64,000 nt of DNA from Asterias amurensis (taxonomy: Eukaryota > Echinodermata > Asteroidea > Forcipulatida > Asteriidae), in assembly GCF_032118995.1 (NCBI RefSeq), contig NC_092650.1:2108001-2172000 (forward strand), written 5' to 3'. Below are positions 11,424 through 26,400 of this stretch, piece by piece. The translations under genes and the position numbers were made by a program. The notes under the pieces are model-generated. The model was not told where the DNA came from. It saw only the letters and a program-made list of their open reading frames with translations, and did not search any database. Numbering within the stretch: position 1 is the stretch's first letter; each line of letters starts with the position of its first letter.

Positions 11424-14400
11424 CTGTTAAGTAAGAAAGAACAAGGTGTTTAAAAAAAAATAACCCCAGAAAAAAGCGGATCCGGGTCTCGTTTTAGATA
11501 TCCAATGATGATGATGCTCGTAAACCTTCTTGGCGAGGGATTGAAGCGTCAGGCCATTAAATATTTTTTTAAGAATAAGGACAGTCAAATCACCCTCAGA
11601 ATAATGCTGCATTTGCACAAGTTTTATACCATTGGAAAGCCCATCTCAAGGACTCACTCTTCATTATACTTTCATTTTTGTGAAATTTTTTTAGGCAGGA
11701 TTAGCGGCCAGGGAGTAAAGCAACTTTTCAACTTTCTTAGTAAATTTTAGACACACTGCCTGCTATTGATCTAGACGATTTGGCTCACACAAACTCATGA
11801 TCGTTGAACGTCAGAGGAATTTCAGTTAGACACAAGGAAATTGATTGCAGTGTAGAATTATAGTCCTTTAAAAAAAAAACATAAATGGTCTTTGGAATTA
11901 AAATCAAGTCCATGCAATTTATGTCTCGTCAATCAGGGGATTTCACAATATTTTTGTTTTCATAATGACATCATCGGGAAATCATGTTTTCATGACTCGT
12001 GGTCTCTTTGGAGTTCATGACGAGCTTTGGTTTAAATTTGCTCTGGGGTTTGTAGCATTAGTCAGAATTGTACACAAAGTGAAATCACAGAAGCTGTTGT
12101 GTGTTACTCGGGTCTTTGTGGTTTCAAACTGAGAATTGCAAGAGTCTACCACACAGGTCGTTGTGGTTTAACTGAGGTAGGGGAAGTAGAATTGCAAAAG
12201 TCTACCAGACGGGTACTCATTAGTGGTTGGGTTGGAGCTCAATCAAAGCTACAACTTTTGGAACAGCGTCTAGGGAAGATATTTTAGTTGCTGTTATAAA
12301 TATCTTTAGAAAATAGAATTAGCTGTCTCAAACGGCTTACCAATCAAAAGGACATTTCGTCAGCGTTTTCACGAAGTAGCACTCACTGCTATACCAGGAC
12401 CAGCAAAAAATAACAATCAGAGAAAACAGCCTCTGAACTTGAACACTTTTTAGAAACCCATCTCCCTTCAAAACTTCACAGTACTTCCATTTAAACTTCT
12501 CAATGTAGATACTTGATAACTTGAACTTAACAATAAATCTTATTTTGACTCATTTGCATAATTAATTATGAAACTAGACACGAGAGAAGATCCGTGCTAC
12601 TTCGGGAAACCAAAAAAGTGCGAAATATGTCTTTTTTGTGATTTCACAAAGTAGCACACGCCTATACTACAACACAGCATTTTGTGTTACTTTATGAAAC
12701 TAGGTCAGGGCGTGCGTTGCGTGCTACTTCGTGAAAACGCTTTTACCTCACTTTGGGTCGAGTACGTGCCATGCATTACAATGGTAAACAGATGTTTGGG
12801 TGCTGTTTCGTGAAATAAAAAAATGCCACGTTTGTGCAAAAATTGAAAACACTAATTAGCTTAATTAAAAAAGTAAAGCTAATTTAAAAAGTAGCGTGCT
12901 ACTTCGTGAAAACGCTGACGATTTATGGTATAAATGCAAAAAATAATTAATGACCCTCGGAGAGTCTTTCTCAAAGGCTAATATCACAAAATAATGGTGG
13001 TTGAAGCTTAATCAAAGCTTCAACTTTTGGGACAGCATCATGGATATTTTAGTTATTTTATAAACATCTTTAGAAAAAAAGATAGAACTAGCTGTTTCAA
13101 ACTGCTTACAAACCAAAATGATGGTATCAGTGAAAAAAAAAAGGTAATGGACTAATATTTTGAACATAACAGAGTCTTGCTCGAAGGCTAATATGACAAA
13201 ACATTGGTGACTGTAGCCTAATCAAAGCTACAGTTTTGGAACAGGGCCTGGGACAATATTTTAGATATGTTATAAATATTTGGAGAAAATAAAATTAGCT
13301 GTTGCAAACTGCTTTCGGAGCCAAAAGGACCTAAAGGTACACATGCAAAAAATAGTTGATGGTCTGAGGTTTTGACCCTAGCAGAGTCTTTCTCAAAGGA
13401 CAAAGCGCTCAGAAAATGCAAGGGATGAAGAAATGACGGAAGTGGCAAGAGATAAATATTCTTTACAAACTTTGCGAAGTGGAGTAATTTTACACAGCGC
13501 TACAAAGTTAACTAGTGTTACAAACAACCTGCTGCAAAGTTTATAACCACATACGAGTGCCTTCAGTAAAACTAACCTTTTAAAAATATAAAACAGAAAT
13601 GCAACTTGGGAAATTGATTGAAGAAAATTGACAAGAAAACTCAATTACCTGGAACCCATGTACTCCAAACCACTTTGTTTGCTTTCAACCATTCACACGC
13701 AAAGTTCTCCATATCACCATCACTCCGATAAAACGTGCCTAAGATCATCAACATCTCAAAATCGCTGAAGCTGAGCTCGGTGATCATCATACTGATGTCA
13801 GGTGCATTCTGGGATAGCGGAAGCCATGACACTTTGCTGATGGGGTAGGGTTGGAAATCGCAGCCGTAGCTCGTCTCTGACGTGGATCCTTCCACGCATG
13901 TTGGGAAGGAGATCCGATGGTAGAGCCCGGACGCTGTTAGGGGGTTGGGAGTCCAGCTGAAGTAGAGGGTTGGCTTGCTGCCTTGGGAACGAGCGGTGAC
14001 GTAGGTATCGAGGTGTGGACCAATCCAAGCGACGATGACGGGGAGGTTGAGACTTACAATTTGACCAATCAGCATGCGGAATGAAGTATCTAAGAAGTAA
14101 ACAAAAGGTTATAAAGTGTCAACAAAGTTTTTTATTAAACCTCCTAAGTTTGAATGAGGTCATAGGTCACTGAGAATTCTTCATATTTTTTTCATCTTTG
14201 AGAAATCTCTCATAAAATAGAATTTTTTCATGAGACTTGACGAATCATCAGCATACCAAATGGTGTTTCTAAGAAGTAAACAAAAAGTCATAAAGTGTCA
14301 ACAAAGTTTTTTTTTATAAAACCTCCTAAGTTTGAACGACGGCACAGGTAACTAGATTCTTCATCCTTTTTGCATCTTTAAGAAAACTCTCAAAAATAGG

Positions 14401-17400
14401 ATGGTTCATGTGCTTTTGTAGGCTGTTCCTTGACAGCCCCGCTTTTTAGAACATGCCTCCACATTAAAATATTATTGACTGTACTTTTCTGCTTCTTGAT
14501 AATGATATGTGGAAATTGAAGCATTGCTTTGAATTGAATTTTGTAATTCATGAAAAATAATGCTTCAATACCCCATATTTGGTTAATTTTTTAAACAGGA
14601 ATCTCCTTTTTCATTCCTCAACCTAAAACCATAGGGATATGAGAAACCATGCATCATTTTAATAACACCAAAAAATAAAAATCAACGTCCATCTGAGGTC
14701 ACTACTCCGATTAACCCCTCCTCCTCCTCCGACTCTCAACCCCATTCACATTGACTCCTCACAGCAAAAGGTCAGCTAATCTGTGTCACTGCTGTGCCAG
14801 CCAAGTGTGAGAGATATAACCAAGATGTGAGAAATCAGCTCCAAGGTATAGCAATCACGGACTGTCCGCTAAATCTAGGCTGTCACCGTATCATTACTAT
14901 GTCATCAATGATTCAGTGGAGTAACAGTAATGTTCTTTAATGCCATTGACACAAATAGGTCTCTGCATAAATTGCAACCAATGAGAGACCCCCTAGTATA
15001 CACGGTTTCCTGTGACAGCCCTCTGTATCTTACAGTAAGAAACTGGTTAAAGCCATTGGACCCTTTCGGAACAGAAAAAAGTTCACAGATTTACAAATAA
15101 CTTACAGGGTTTACAGAAGGTAGTGGTGAAATACTTCTCTTGAAATATTATTCCATGAAATGCTTTACTTTTTGAGAAAATAGTAAAACAATATAACGAG
15201 AATTACGGATTTATTTTAAACACATGTCATGACACGGCGAAACGCGCGGATACAAGGGTGGGTTTTCCTGTTATTTTCTCCCGACTCCGATGACCGATTA
15301 AGCCCAGATTTTCACAGGTTTGTTATTTGATATAGAAGTTGTGATACACGAAGTGTGGGCCTTGGACAATACTGTTTACCGAAAGGGTCCAATGGCTTTA
15401 AAGGCACTGGACACTATTAGCAAAATAGCAAATTAGGAAAGTAGCACAACGGTTCCACTTGGCTTTGGACGCACCACTGGAAGTTGGTCAAACTCTGGGG
15501 CCTCCCCAATGCTGTTTAAAAGTACTGGACACTATTGGTAATTACTCAAAATAACTGTTAGCATAAAAGCTTACTTGGTAACGAGCAATGGAGAGCTGTT
15601 GAAAGTATACAACATTGTGAGAAACCTCTCCCTCTGTAGTAACATATTTTTTCAAAAAAAGAGGTAACTTCTCACTCAAAAAGGCTTCAGGCCTGAAGCC
15701 TTTTTGTAGGCATTTGAAAGCACACAAACGAGGGTATTTTTGCTTTCATTATTCTCTTGCAAATTCGATGACCAATTGAGTAAAAATTTTCACAGATTTA
15801 TTATTTTATGCATAAGTTGAGATACACCAAGTGAGAATACTGGTCTTAACAAATTACCAAAAATGTCCAGAGCCTTTAAAGTGACAGGATACCAGCATAT
15901 ACAGTGGTTATTCACTCTAGCATGGTTTATGCGTTAAACATCACTGAGGGATAGGTGGCTTAATGATTAGCAATGTAAAGGGTTGTTGGATCCAGGATTA
16001 CTCCCTTGGTGCCCGGTATCCGGTGTTATTCACTGATGACCAACCAACTCCCCATCCATCACTGTAGTAGGAACTGCTTATTCATGGCGGAAACATTCAA
16101 AATTAAGGTTATTTTTTTTCTCTCAGATTTTTACCTGTTTGAGTAATTTTTGTAATTTTTTGTAATGACAAGTGACATGCATATAAACTACCTATGATTG
16201 GCAGAACCACTGGTACTTTTCAGAACCAACACAATTCAAAAGAGATTTTCACATGGTGTTACTGCAAACCTCTCGTAAGCTGTGTTCCCATTAGACTTCT
16301 GTTGCCACGCAGAAAGTTACAGTGAATGGCTTTGGTGTAATTCTACCGGGCGTTCTCACCTCGACTTCCCACCATGCCGCGATGTTGCCTAAAATATACT
16401 TTAGTTTGAAGAATATCATCTACATGTACGTAAAAAGGAAGACATGAGAAAGCCTTCCAAAAAGACTCTACCAGGCAATAATTTGTTTTCACAAAATGTG
16501 AATAGATAAGAGACTACAAACCTGGAAAGCCAACTAATAGAGTAGAGCAACCAGAGATAGTTGCGTTTCTAGCCACCCCGGCTTTACACCACGTCGGGAT
16601 AAACATTCCATTCACACACGGTTCCTTCTCGCAGTAAAACCTCGGCCCTTCCGAAGAAGACTTCACCCCCTTCAACGGAGGTCTGATGACGACGAGTCGC
16701 TGTAGATCGGTCATGGGTAGGGAGAGCTGGTCGATCATCTTAGGGGAGTGGAGACTTTTCCAATGATCGGCGACGATGTGGTAGAGATCCCACATCTGTG
16801 CGACAAGACGTTGAGATATAAACCATCCATATCTAGTCAAGAAAAAAAAGCAAATAAATTAAAAGATTTATTTTGACCCCTAAGCACTTGAGTTCCAGGC
16901 CTTGAGTTTCACTCTTGAAGGGGCACAGCAATTTTCCTCTTGTAAGGGGCAATTCTAGGAGAAAAATGTAAAACTTGGCAAATGGCACCGAAGCAAAAGT
17001 ACAGGACACCAAGGCAATGCTGCGGAGGCGCCAGTGACTTATTTTGAGGCCTGGTCATGAATACATACATTAAGAAACAAAGACCATCTGAAAACCTTGG
17101 AGTGTAAGCTATCAAAAGCAACAATTCATCAAAATGTAATACAAATTATTTGTTTTCTTGTAATATATTTATTTGTTTGTTTATTTGTTTAATTAATTAA
17201 TTAAAAGATAAATTAATCAATACTTTTTTATTCATTTTCATTTTACAAAAGGGGAATTCCATTAAAAATTTCCAAAGTTTATGGGGAAAAAGGTCCCCAA
17301 AAACTTTTGCAAGGGCAGCAAGGCCAAGACCAGGGCAACAGATGCCATGGTGGCATCTGCGTAATTCCAGGCCTGTGGTCCCCTGCCAAACATTGACAGG

Positions 17401-20400
17401 TCATTAACTGCCCTCTGGGTTGAAATCAAAATAACAGCGATTTGTGCGATATTCAAATACTTTTATCTTCGATTAAACAGAACTTCAGAAAGTAATCTGG
17501 TTGATTGGTACCAGTAGGAACTTTATAATCAGTAAGCATCTAAATTAAAACTCATCTAAAAAATTTTCTGATAATAACAACCCAAATGTTTGTTTTGAAG
17601 AAGAATATGGATCCCACCAACGAGCACAAAGGTGGAAGTGCAATTTAAGCTTGGTGTTTGCGGACAAATTGTGACACAACAACAAGACAGAAATCAACTT
17701 TATAATCACACAATCAATCAAGATAAGATTAATTTTAATACATCGGACCCAAAGCTAACACAGAGTGTTTGCATAATGTCAAAGGTCGAGCTCATTAATG
17801 TGGTTAAAGGAAAAAAAACAATAGCTGTTGCAGACTGTTAATAAACTAAAATGAACCCCTTGTGCAGGAAAGAAAAGTTTCAACAAATCAATAGTTGGAA
17901 ACAAGTTGCCCCTTTTTCAATTTCAGCAGCAGTAAAAAAGCAAGAGCAATTGCTCCCAAAGAAATAAGATTTCAAATAAACTTGTTTTTGCCACTCCAAA
18001 AAAAAAACTGAATAGAAAAAATTGCAAAGGGGTAAGGCCTTTTTAAGTACAATTTCAAGTGAACTGTTTTTGTGTCGATCTCAAAAACCTGAATAGAAAA
18101 AGATGATAGGGAGTGACAGAAGGTTTTTCATGAAATGAGTTTTTTCCTTCTTATTTTATTAATACCAGCTCAGAAGTGTATTGTAAGAATGGTTGTCATC
18201 CCCCGAACTGTTGAATGCTTTGTTTCACTCAATAAATTGAATTTCACAGCGGGTTTTGTCTTTGCCATTCGACCCCTCCCTTTTGCATCACTCTTTACAC
18301 GATTAAGACTATAGCATAAGGTGTTGCTGGAATTTCCAGTTAGGAAACGTGGAAATCAGTTAATTGGCTGACAACCGCAGCCTTCCGGTTTCCCACACCT
18401 AATAAAAATAAAAAAGTATAACAATATACAGTCTCCGAGCAGCTGACACGTACGAATCCTAAAAAGGTTTGATGCTACAATGGAATAACCCACAAAACTG
18501 ACTCATAACCCCGATATTTAATAGCAAGGAAAGTATTTTACAATTCAAGGCTATTCAAATAATCAAAGTTAGGTTTAATTTAGGCCTGGGGCCATTTCTC
18601 GGACATCTGAAAGCACACAACTTTATGCAACAAGGAAGTTTTTTCTTTCAATGCTATCTTGCAACTTCAATGACCAATTGAGCCCAAAAATTCATGAGTT
18701 TTATTATTTTATGCATATGTTGAGATACACCAAGTGAGAAGACTGGTCTTTGACAATTACCAGAGGTGTCCAACGCTTTAGGCCCAATGATTATTGAAAG
18801 CAATAGGATCACTTTTGAGGAGAGGGAGGGTGGGTGCACGTACACACTGACTGTGATCTGAGGAAGACTGTAATGGGTGACTTGATCTCTAGTACCATCT
18901 GTCGTTCGGAACTCAGTTTGCAATCGATAGACCGAAGTGACTGTAAGGCTTTGATAGGGAGAGGTGGAAATCGGATAATGGATAATGGATTTGATATTTC
19001 CCACTTTAATCAAAAAGCATAACATAGATTTCCTTTTTCTCACCCGTCTGTTGAAGCGTGTTTTAGACAGCGCTATTGGGTAATGTTTGGAGTGGGTTGG
19101 AATTTAAAATATTGTAAGATAATTTGCTTTAAAGGGAAAATTAATGGCAAAAAAAACCTATGGTTAGAAGCCTAGACAGCAGTGTTTGATTGTATAAAGC
19201 ATTTTGAGAAACTTTTCACTTTGACCTAATGTGGTTATGTAAAAAGTTATTATATTTGTGCAGCAAGGGTGTTCTTTCTTTCATTATTCTCTTGCAACTT
19301 CAGTAACCAATTGAGCCCAAATTTTCACAGATTTGTTATTTTATGCATGTTGAGATACACCAAGTGAGAATACTAAGTCTTTGACAATTACCAAAGGTTT
19401 CCGGGGGCCCAATATCAAAGAGCATGTAAGCACAGAATTGCTTAGCAGAAACAGATTATTGGCCAAAATTACATTAAGTTAGCATAAATATATTTGTGGT
19501 TGGTGTCAGTCTCAATTTTTGCTTAGCAAAGCAATTTTTTCAAATTTTTCAACAGCTTTATCAAATTGGGCCCTTTAAAGACACTGAACACTATTGGTAA
19601 TTGTCAAAGACCAGTCTTCGCACTTGGTCTATCTAAACATATGGATAAAAAAACAAACCTGTAAAAATCTGAGCTCAATCCGTCGTCAAAGTTGCGAGAT
19701 AATAATGGAAGAAAAAAACACCCTTGTCACACAAAGTTGTGTGCTTTCAGATGCTTGATTTTGAGACCTCAAATTCTAAATCTGAGGTCTCGAAATCAAA
19801 TTCGTGGAAAATACTTCTTTCTCGAAAACTACTCGACTTCGGAGAGAGCCATTTCTCACAACGTTTTATATTACCAACCTCTCCCCATTACTCTTTACCA
19901 GGAAAGGTTTTATTCTAATAATTATTTTGAGTAATTACTAATAGTGTCCAGTGCCTTTAAGAGATACAGTGCGAAAAGGGCTGAAGACATACCTTGCGGT
20001 GTATCCTAAGAACCCATTGATTGAAACGGTCCCAGTCTGTAGCCATAAAGCTGCCTCCAGGAGGTTATCTTGCCAAACTTCTATGTTCACTGAAGAATTG
20101 GTCACATCTTTAGGCATCAACCATGCTCGACAACTTCAAGAGAATGGGAAAGAAACAGTCAATGCTAGTAATTAAGTAGTTCTGATTACCCCATAGAGCT
20201 ATATATATTGACTAGAGCGCTAACCTGTTCTGCGTTTTAAAGCCACCCTGGGTGCAGACATCTTTGATGTGTTGCGTGACTACGGAATGATTTTAATTTT
20301 AACACACACTGTTGCGACTGCCCATCGCGCTACAAAATCCGTAAGTTCGACTTGATTGACGTGCTCGTAGTTTGTACGCTCATCAGCAGATTGTGCATTC

Positions 20401-23400
20401 ACATTTGCTGCATTTTTGGTTCGATGACACATAGAAAAGAACAAACGCACTATATCATGCAAATAGCCGTACAATTGCCGTACAAAATTTCAAGCTTTTG
20501 TATTGGTTTGTACATAAACAATGATGCGCCCACACGGCTTCAAAACCTTCGTGCGTGTATAACGGGGTATTAACGCTCTAGTCATTATATAGCTCTATGG
20601 ATTACCCTCATAACAAAGCAAATTGTGATGCTGCAAATTTGTGGCAAATGATTCTGTGAGCAGGGTATGAAATTCAAGTTCTGGTGGTTAAGTCATCGGA
20701 GTGTGGGTTTGAATCCCCATCATGACACTTCAATCAATCAACAACATTTATTTCCATACATACATATACATTAATAAACAAATTGATTTTACATAAACTG
20801 AAACTGTATGGAGGCTCGAGCCATTAAAAGCAAAAGCTTGTAGGCCGAGATACCTTGTACAGAGCAAAACAAAGATAGATAGTATTTATATGATATAACA
20901 ATGTGTCCTTGAGCAAGATACTTTACTATAATTGCTTCTCTTCACCAAGGGGGGTATAAATGGGTACTTGCGAGGGTGGAGGTTGATATTGTGTCATAAA
21001 AGCCTTCAGAGTGCCACAGCTTTTGAAATGAAGCTTGGCGCATTGCCAGTGTTTAACCACAAGCTAGTTGGACTGTCCAAAATATTCACTAACTTGTCAA
21101 AAACTGTTATTGTTTGACTGCAAAAGACATCCACCTACTTGTCACATATCAGAAGTTGATATTGCAGACGACACTTTGTAATTTACACCCTCTGACAAGC
21201 ATGACTGTGGTTCACCGCAATGGCCTAATTGACACCTACATACCCGGCAAGCACCTTATTCATACTACCGTACTACAACCTCAAAGTGGATTATGTGTCA
21301 AAACTTGTTCACATTTATTTTGAATAAGTTTAAACAGTCTCTCAGCATCTGTTTGCAAATTGTACACAATGTTATTTCTCAATTGAACAATTTAAGATTG
21401 TCACTCTATGACATGCTCTGTAAAAAAAGAAAGAAAAAAAAATAAAAAAAATAAAAAAAATAAAAAATAAATTGGGCCGTTACATTTGAGACTAGATATA
21501 CTACGAGGCAATGTCTGGTGCTCCCATACACTGCAGTAGCAGCAAATGAGCTATCATCAATTTTATTTCAAACCTTAGGCCTTGGGTTTTGTTCTTTAAA
21601 AGGCACAGAATTTTTCCTCTGGTAAGGGCATTTATATAAGAGGTAAATGCATTGGAACTTTGCAAAGGGCACCACAGCAAAAGCACAGGGCACTCCAGCA
21701 GTAAGTCATTTTGAGGTTTGGTGGACAAAATACTTTGGCACTATCTGATTTGGGTAAATTTGTCTGTAGACACCCAAACCAAACAGTGCATTCCTCTAGC
21801 GTCCACTATATCTCAAAAAGGCTAATGGCTGTGGGTGCCATCGGTTATGTTTATGTGGAGGCCTGAAAAACATGACATACAAAATATCAAATCAAAATCT
21901 TATCTTATCTTAAAATCAATGCCTATAGATGAGTTTCAACATGAGTGAGATCAAACATTGTGCAGGCATGACATCCCACAGGGGACAACAACTTCCAAAC
22001 TTTAATTTCAAGATGATTCAGCAAGATTCCGCAGAGAGGAGCAAGAGGGGGAGAGTCGGGGGGGGGGGGGGTGGTGTTCTTTTCCGTTGTGAGCTAGTGA
22101 GGGGGTATGTTACTGGGAGCTTTCTTACCCCTTGGGAAAAAAAGCTACACCCCTTGACGCTGGACTTACCTGGTGTCCTGGCAGCCGGAGATTCGTTGCA
22201 GCGCCACCGTGGAGTTGTGAAAGTCACTATCGGAGTTCAAGATTTGCACGTCTTGATAACCAAGTACTTCCTGCGCAAGGATCTTGACTAGGTAGTTGTT
22301 GAAGTCTGCCGAGGGGTTAACCCCGGGTTTACCGTCGAGGAGAATGGGTTTTGGCTCTCCTTCGATGAAGAACTGCTTCTTGGGGAATACGTCTGTGAGA
22401 CAAACAAAGAAATAAAAAGGCTTTTTAAAACTTTGCATTTGAAAAAATCCTGCTTGTTATTGTACAACAATTAAATCAGGTGAATTGATTCCTTCAACAA
22501 CTTTTTTACAGAAAAAGAAAAAAAAAGTTGACACCCGACAACTTTTAAATTTTTAAAGTTAGTAAATCAATACCTATCCTCTAAACAATACAAAGATTTG
22601 GTGATCACGTTTAAACAGACTTTGTCTTGTTGATATTTGACTTGTTTTTATTGTGGCGATCAAAATACGGCAGATTTGTTTCTCTGAAAGAATGATTCTG
22701 GTATTCGAATTTGATTAAAAGTAAGTTTTGTTGAAAACAACACAGTCCTGTACTCTGTTAAAGGGAAGGTACATGTTTGATAATTACTCAAAATAAATAT
22801 TAATTTAAAAACTGATTTGGTAACGAGCATTGGAGAGCTGTTGATAGTATAAAACATTGTGAGAAACGGCTCCCTCTGAAGTAGCATAGATTTTGAAATA
22901 GAGGTTATTTCTCACTAAAATAATAAAAGACTTCTAGCTAGAAGTATTTTATTCCTACTGAAAGAACACAAATTCGTCCAACAAGGGTGTTTTTTCTTTC
23001 ATCATTTTCTCCCAACTCCGATGACCAATTGAGCTCAAATTTTCACAGGTTTATTATTTTATGCGTATGTTGAGATACACCAAGTGAGCACACTGGTCTT
23101 TGAATTACATAATTGTCACATGTTGGTGTTTTGCCTTATCATACTAGAGCAAATGTCCTACCACAGATGTCTAGAGACAGTTCAAATCCTATGTGTTAGC
23201 ATGTTAACAGTTCGAATCCCACCCGAGTGATTTGCCTGTGAATTATTTCCACAGAATTTGGGAAAGTATTGAGTAATGCTTTATACACATCACTCAACAA
23301 ATTATATTCCAAAAAGATGAGAAACTATTTGAAGCAGATCATCAAAACCAGGGCAAGTTCATAAAAAATACAAAATGGTTTGCAAAGATTAAAACCTTAA

Positions 23401-26400
23401 GGAAAGAAGCCAAGATTTCTACGATGCCTGGACACTCCAAAGGGAATTTATACAAACATAGTGACAAACATTTGTAGGATGGCAGGACAATTTATTCTCT
23501 CTGCCTTACAGGTAGAAATGATCAACCAATCTGTCAGTCAATCAATCAAACATCTTAAGTGTAAAACCTTGGGAGTTACTGTAGGCTTTCCCAGCGATGG
23601 TTCAAAGTGACACATTCATCCATACTCTGGGAATTCATGAGTTATTGAGAAAGTCATAATATTCCTCCGGCAAAGATTTGTCATTTTTTTATATGTTGAA
23701 ATAAACAAACAACTACTTGTCAACAGACCATCTTGGATGGTTTCTTTTTGTACATTAAAGGCAAAACATATCTTTGGTTTTTTGAACCGTTTGATAGTTT
23801 ATTCCTACATAAATGTAAATGTATAAAATAAAAGTTAACATGTGACGATTTCATTTCAGAAGGTGGTTGAGCTTTTGAGATGTCGCTAAAAATCCAGAGT
23901 GAACATGTCCACGTACTAGGCAAAAAATCCCTAACAGCAAAAACACAGTCTGAGAAACATTACTGACAGTAACGCTTCTCCGATTAAACTTTTGGGGCAT
24001 AACAGCTGATATCTTTTAACAAAACCACATTACTTCAAAGTGAAATGATTCTCAAAATACTTTAAACTTTTGAAAGCTGCTGTAATCAGTCTAACCAAAA
24101 GTTTTTATTGCCAACTAATTTCAAGAGTGACTTACCAATAATATACTTTCCCTTCAAGAGAATAATTATTAGAATGCAGAATGTTTTAAAGCATTATTAT
24201 AAAGCTCCTATTATTAAATATACAAAGGGTTCACAATAAGTTTGACAAATAGATTCCCTTTTATATAATTCACTTAAATCGTTTTAACTGTCCCTTTAAG
24301 CTTAAATTTACAAAATTTCTTTTTTTCAGTTGTTTCTCATAGCCGTGTTCTGCACACACCTCTAACAGAGACCACAAAGTATATTTTAAAGATTATTAAG
24401 TTGCCAAGATTCAATAAATGATAGTTTGTGTTGTTTGTACAACACAGACAGTCTTTCGAAACTATAGTTTGTCTTTAAGGGACAGTTCCAATCTCATGAG
24501 GCTAGATTCACATACATTTATTGAACATCATTCATGGTGAGTAAACATGACACATAGGCCTACACAGACTTGACCGAAGTACATTTTTATTGCTAGTGTG
24601 ATTGTAAAATGAATATTTTGTAAAATTGCCATTCTGAAAACCAAGAGACATGTCTAGAGGGAATTTTAAACCTAGTTTACAAGTCTTTAAACTATGTCTT
24701 AGACAACACAATTGAAAATAATGTATCAATGTGCTTTAGATTAGTCCCCTGGTCACTGGGCCAATAATATTCCTTTAATCTTTCTCAGCTTCCGGGGGAG
24801 TATACAGCCATAACCGCCAAGGGGCTCTGAAGGTTTTTCAAACACAATCTAACTTTACCAATTAGACCTCTTGATGAAGAGAAACAATTATAGTAAGGCA
24901 TCTTACTCAAAGACGCAAAAGTGTTGTGACCAGGATTCGAACCCACACTCTGACTTATACTAAAAACGACCAGAATTTGAATTTGACGCTCTACACCGCT
25001 CGGCCATGACACCCCGTCATGTATTCATTGAGGAAACACTGTCAACTTGTCACAGGCATTTATTTTAACAATCGTTGGGGGAAAAAGAAGTGAAATTTCC
25101 TCGATTGAGGTCACATACTATGACTCTTCTTTCTAACATGCTCCTCTATAGAGATATAACACAACGGACTGCTTCCAATCCATGACTACTGGGCCCAATT
25201 TCATAAAGCCTGTACGCACAAAAATTTGCTTAGCATGAAATTTCTTCCTTGATAAAAAACAAGATTACCAACCAAATTTTGGATTGTTGCATATTGCTTG
25301 TTACTGGCATTTAGCTGTTGTTTGCTTTTTCTGAAAATCATGTGAAAATTTGGTTGGAAATCCTGTTTTTATGAAGGAAGAAATTTCATGCTAAGCAAAT
25401 TTTTGTGCTTACAGGCTTTATGAAATTGGGCCCAGGTAGAGGTGCGAGGTTGGCAAGAAAATGGAACTCTGCCATCTTCTTTACTAATTGTCACCCCTTA
25501 GATTTCCATTAGAGGCCAGCCCAGGTCAAAGATTTCAATTGGCACCGCCAAAACCATTATCCAAATTCACTTCTGAAAAAACACACAGGAAATGATAATA
25601 AAATGCGCCAAAGATGGATGTTATGTCCAGAAAATTAAATATGACCGATAGGAATAAATCAAGTAGCCTTTGACGGAGGAAATGACCAAACGTGGTTTCA
25701 GGCGAGAGGTATGTGGTGAGTTGATCTGGTTTCAAGACTCTAAGGATTAATGTTGACCTTAAATAGCTGTTACTCATCAGGTTGTTTTCCCCAAATGAAT
25801 TCACTAACAACCTCGGGGGACCTGACCATTTTTCTATGAAACCAAATGCGCTAAATTTAACAAAGATTGGGACTTTGACAATCAAAGTTTTTTAATTTGA
25901 AATCTGAGAGGATGCAAAAGCATTGGGGGGGGGGGGGTAAAGAGTATAATTGCATAATTTAAATTTCATATTTACAATGGGCCCAATTTCATAGACGTGC
26001 TTAAGCATTGGTTAACAATTTTCTGCTAAGAACACCAGTCATAAATTGTATTTGTGACTTTTTGGGCTGGTAACCTTTTTCTGGTAAGCATAATTAAGTT
26101 GTGTTTAGCTGTTTTTTTTGTGCTTAAGCAGCTCTATGAAATATAGCCCTGATGTGTGAAAAGCGTTGTGTACTGAGTGCTTTTTGAGTCCCAAACGAAC
26201 GACAAATCAAAGGCTAAACAAATTCTTTTTGTTTCAGTGTCAGTTTTGTAAAAAATTACACTGATCTGGAAGAAAGTATAGGAAAGCAGCTTATTGGAGC
26301 TAGAATTCACCTTCGCAGATTAGCAAAAAGAAACTTCTATAATGCCAATGTTAGATCTTTTGATTTACCTTTTATTGAAAGAAAGTCAGTAACTATAGGA

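Noticed and set aside
13798..14028. Second frame overlapping receptor exon 5
   Set aside because: It is a shadow frame of the OpuAC-encoding exon; the other frame carries the homology and fits the splice phases.
19692..19934. Open frames of 60-80 codons beginning MRDNN or MKEKT/MSHKVV, recurring in several places
   Set aside because: They all fall inside R1 elements and exist only because the element sequence is repeated. There are no conserved protein features.
24926..25020. tRNA-Leu or tRNA-Ser gene on the minus strand
   Set aside because: The head looks like a class II tRNA, but it continues into a body shared by several other copies, typical of a SINE.
25535..25885. Minus-strand 116-codon frame
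   Set aside because: It starts at TTG and has no motif or splice signals. It lies deep in receptor intron 1.
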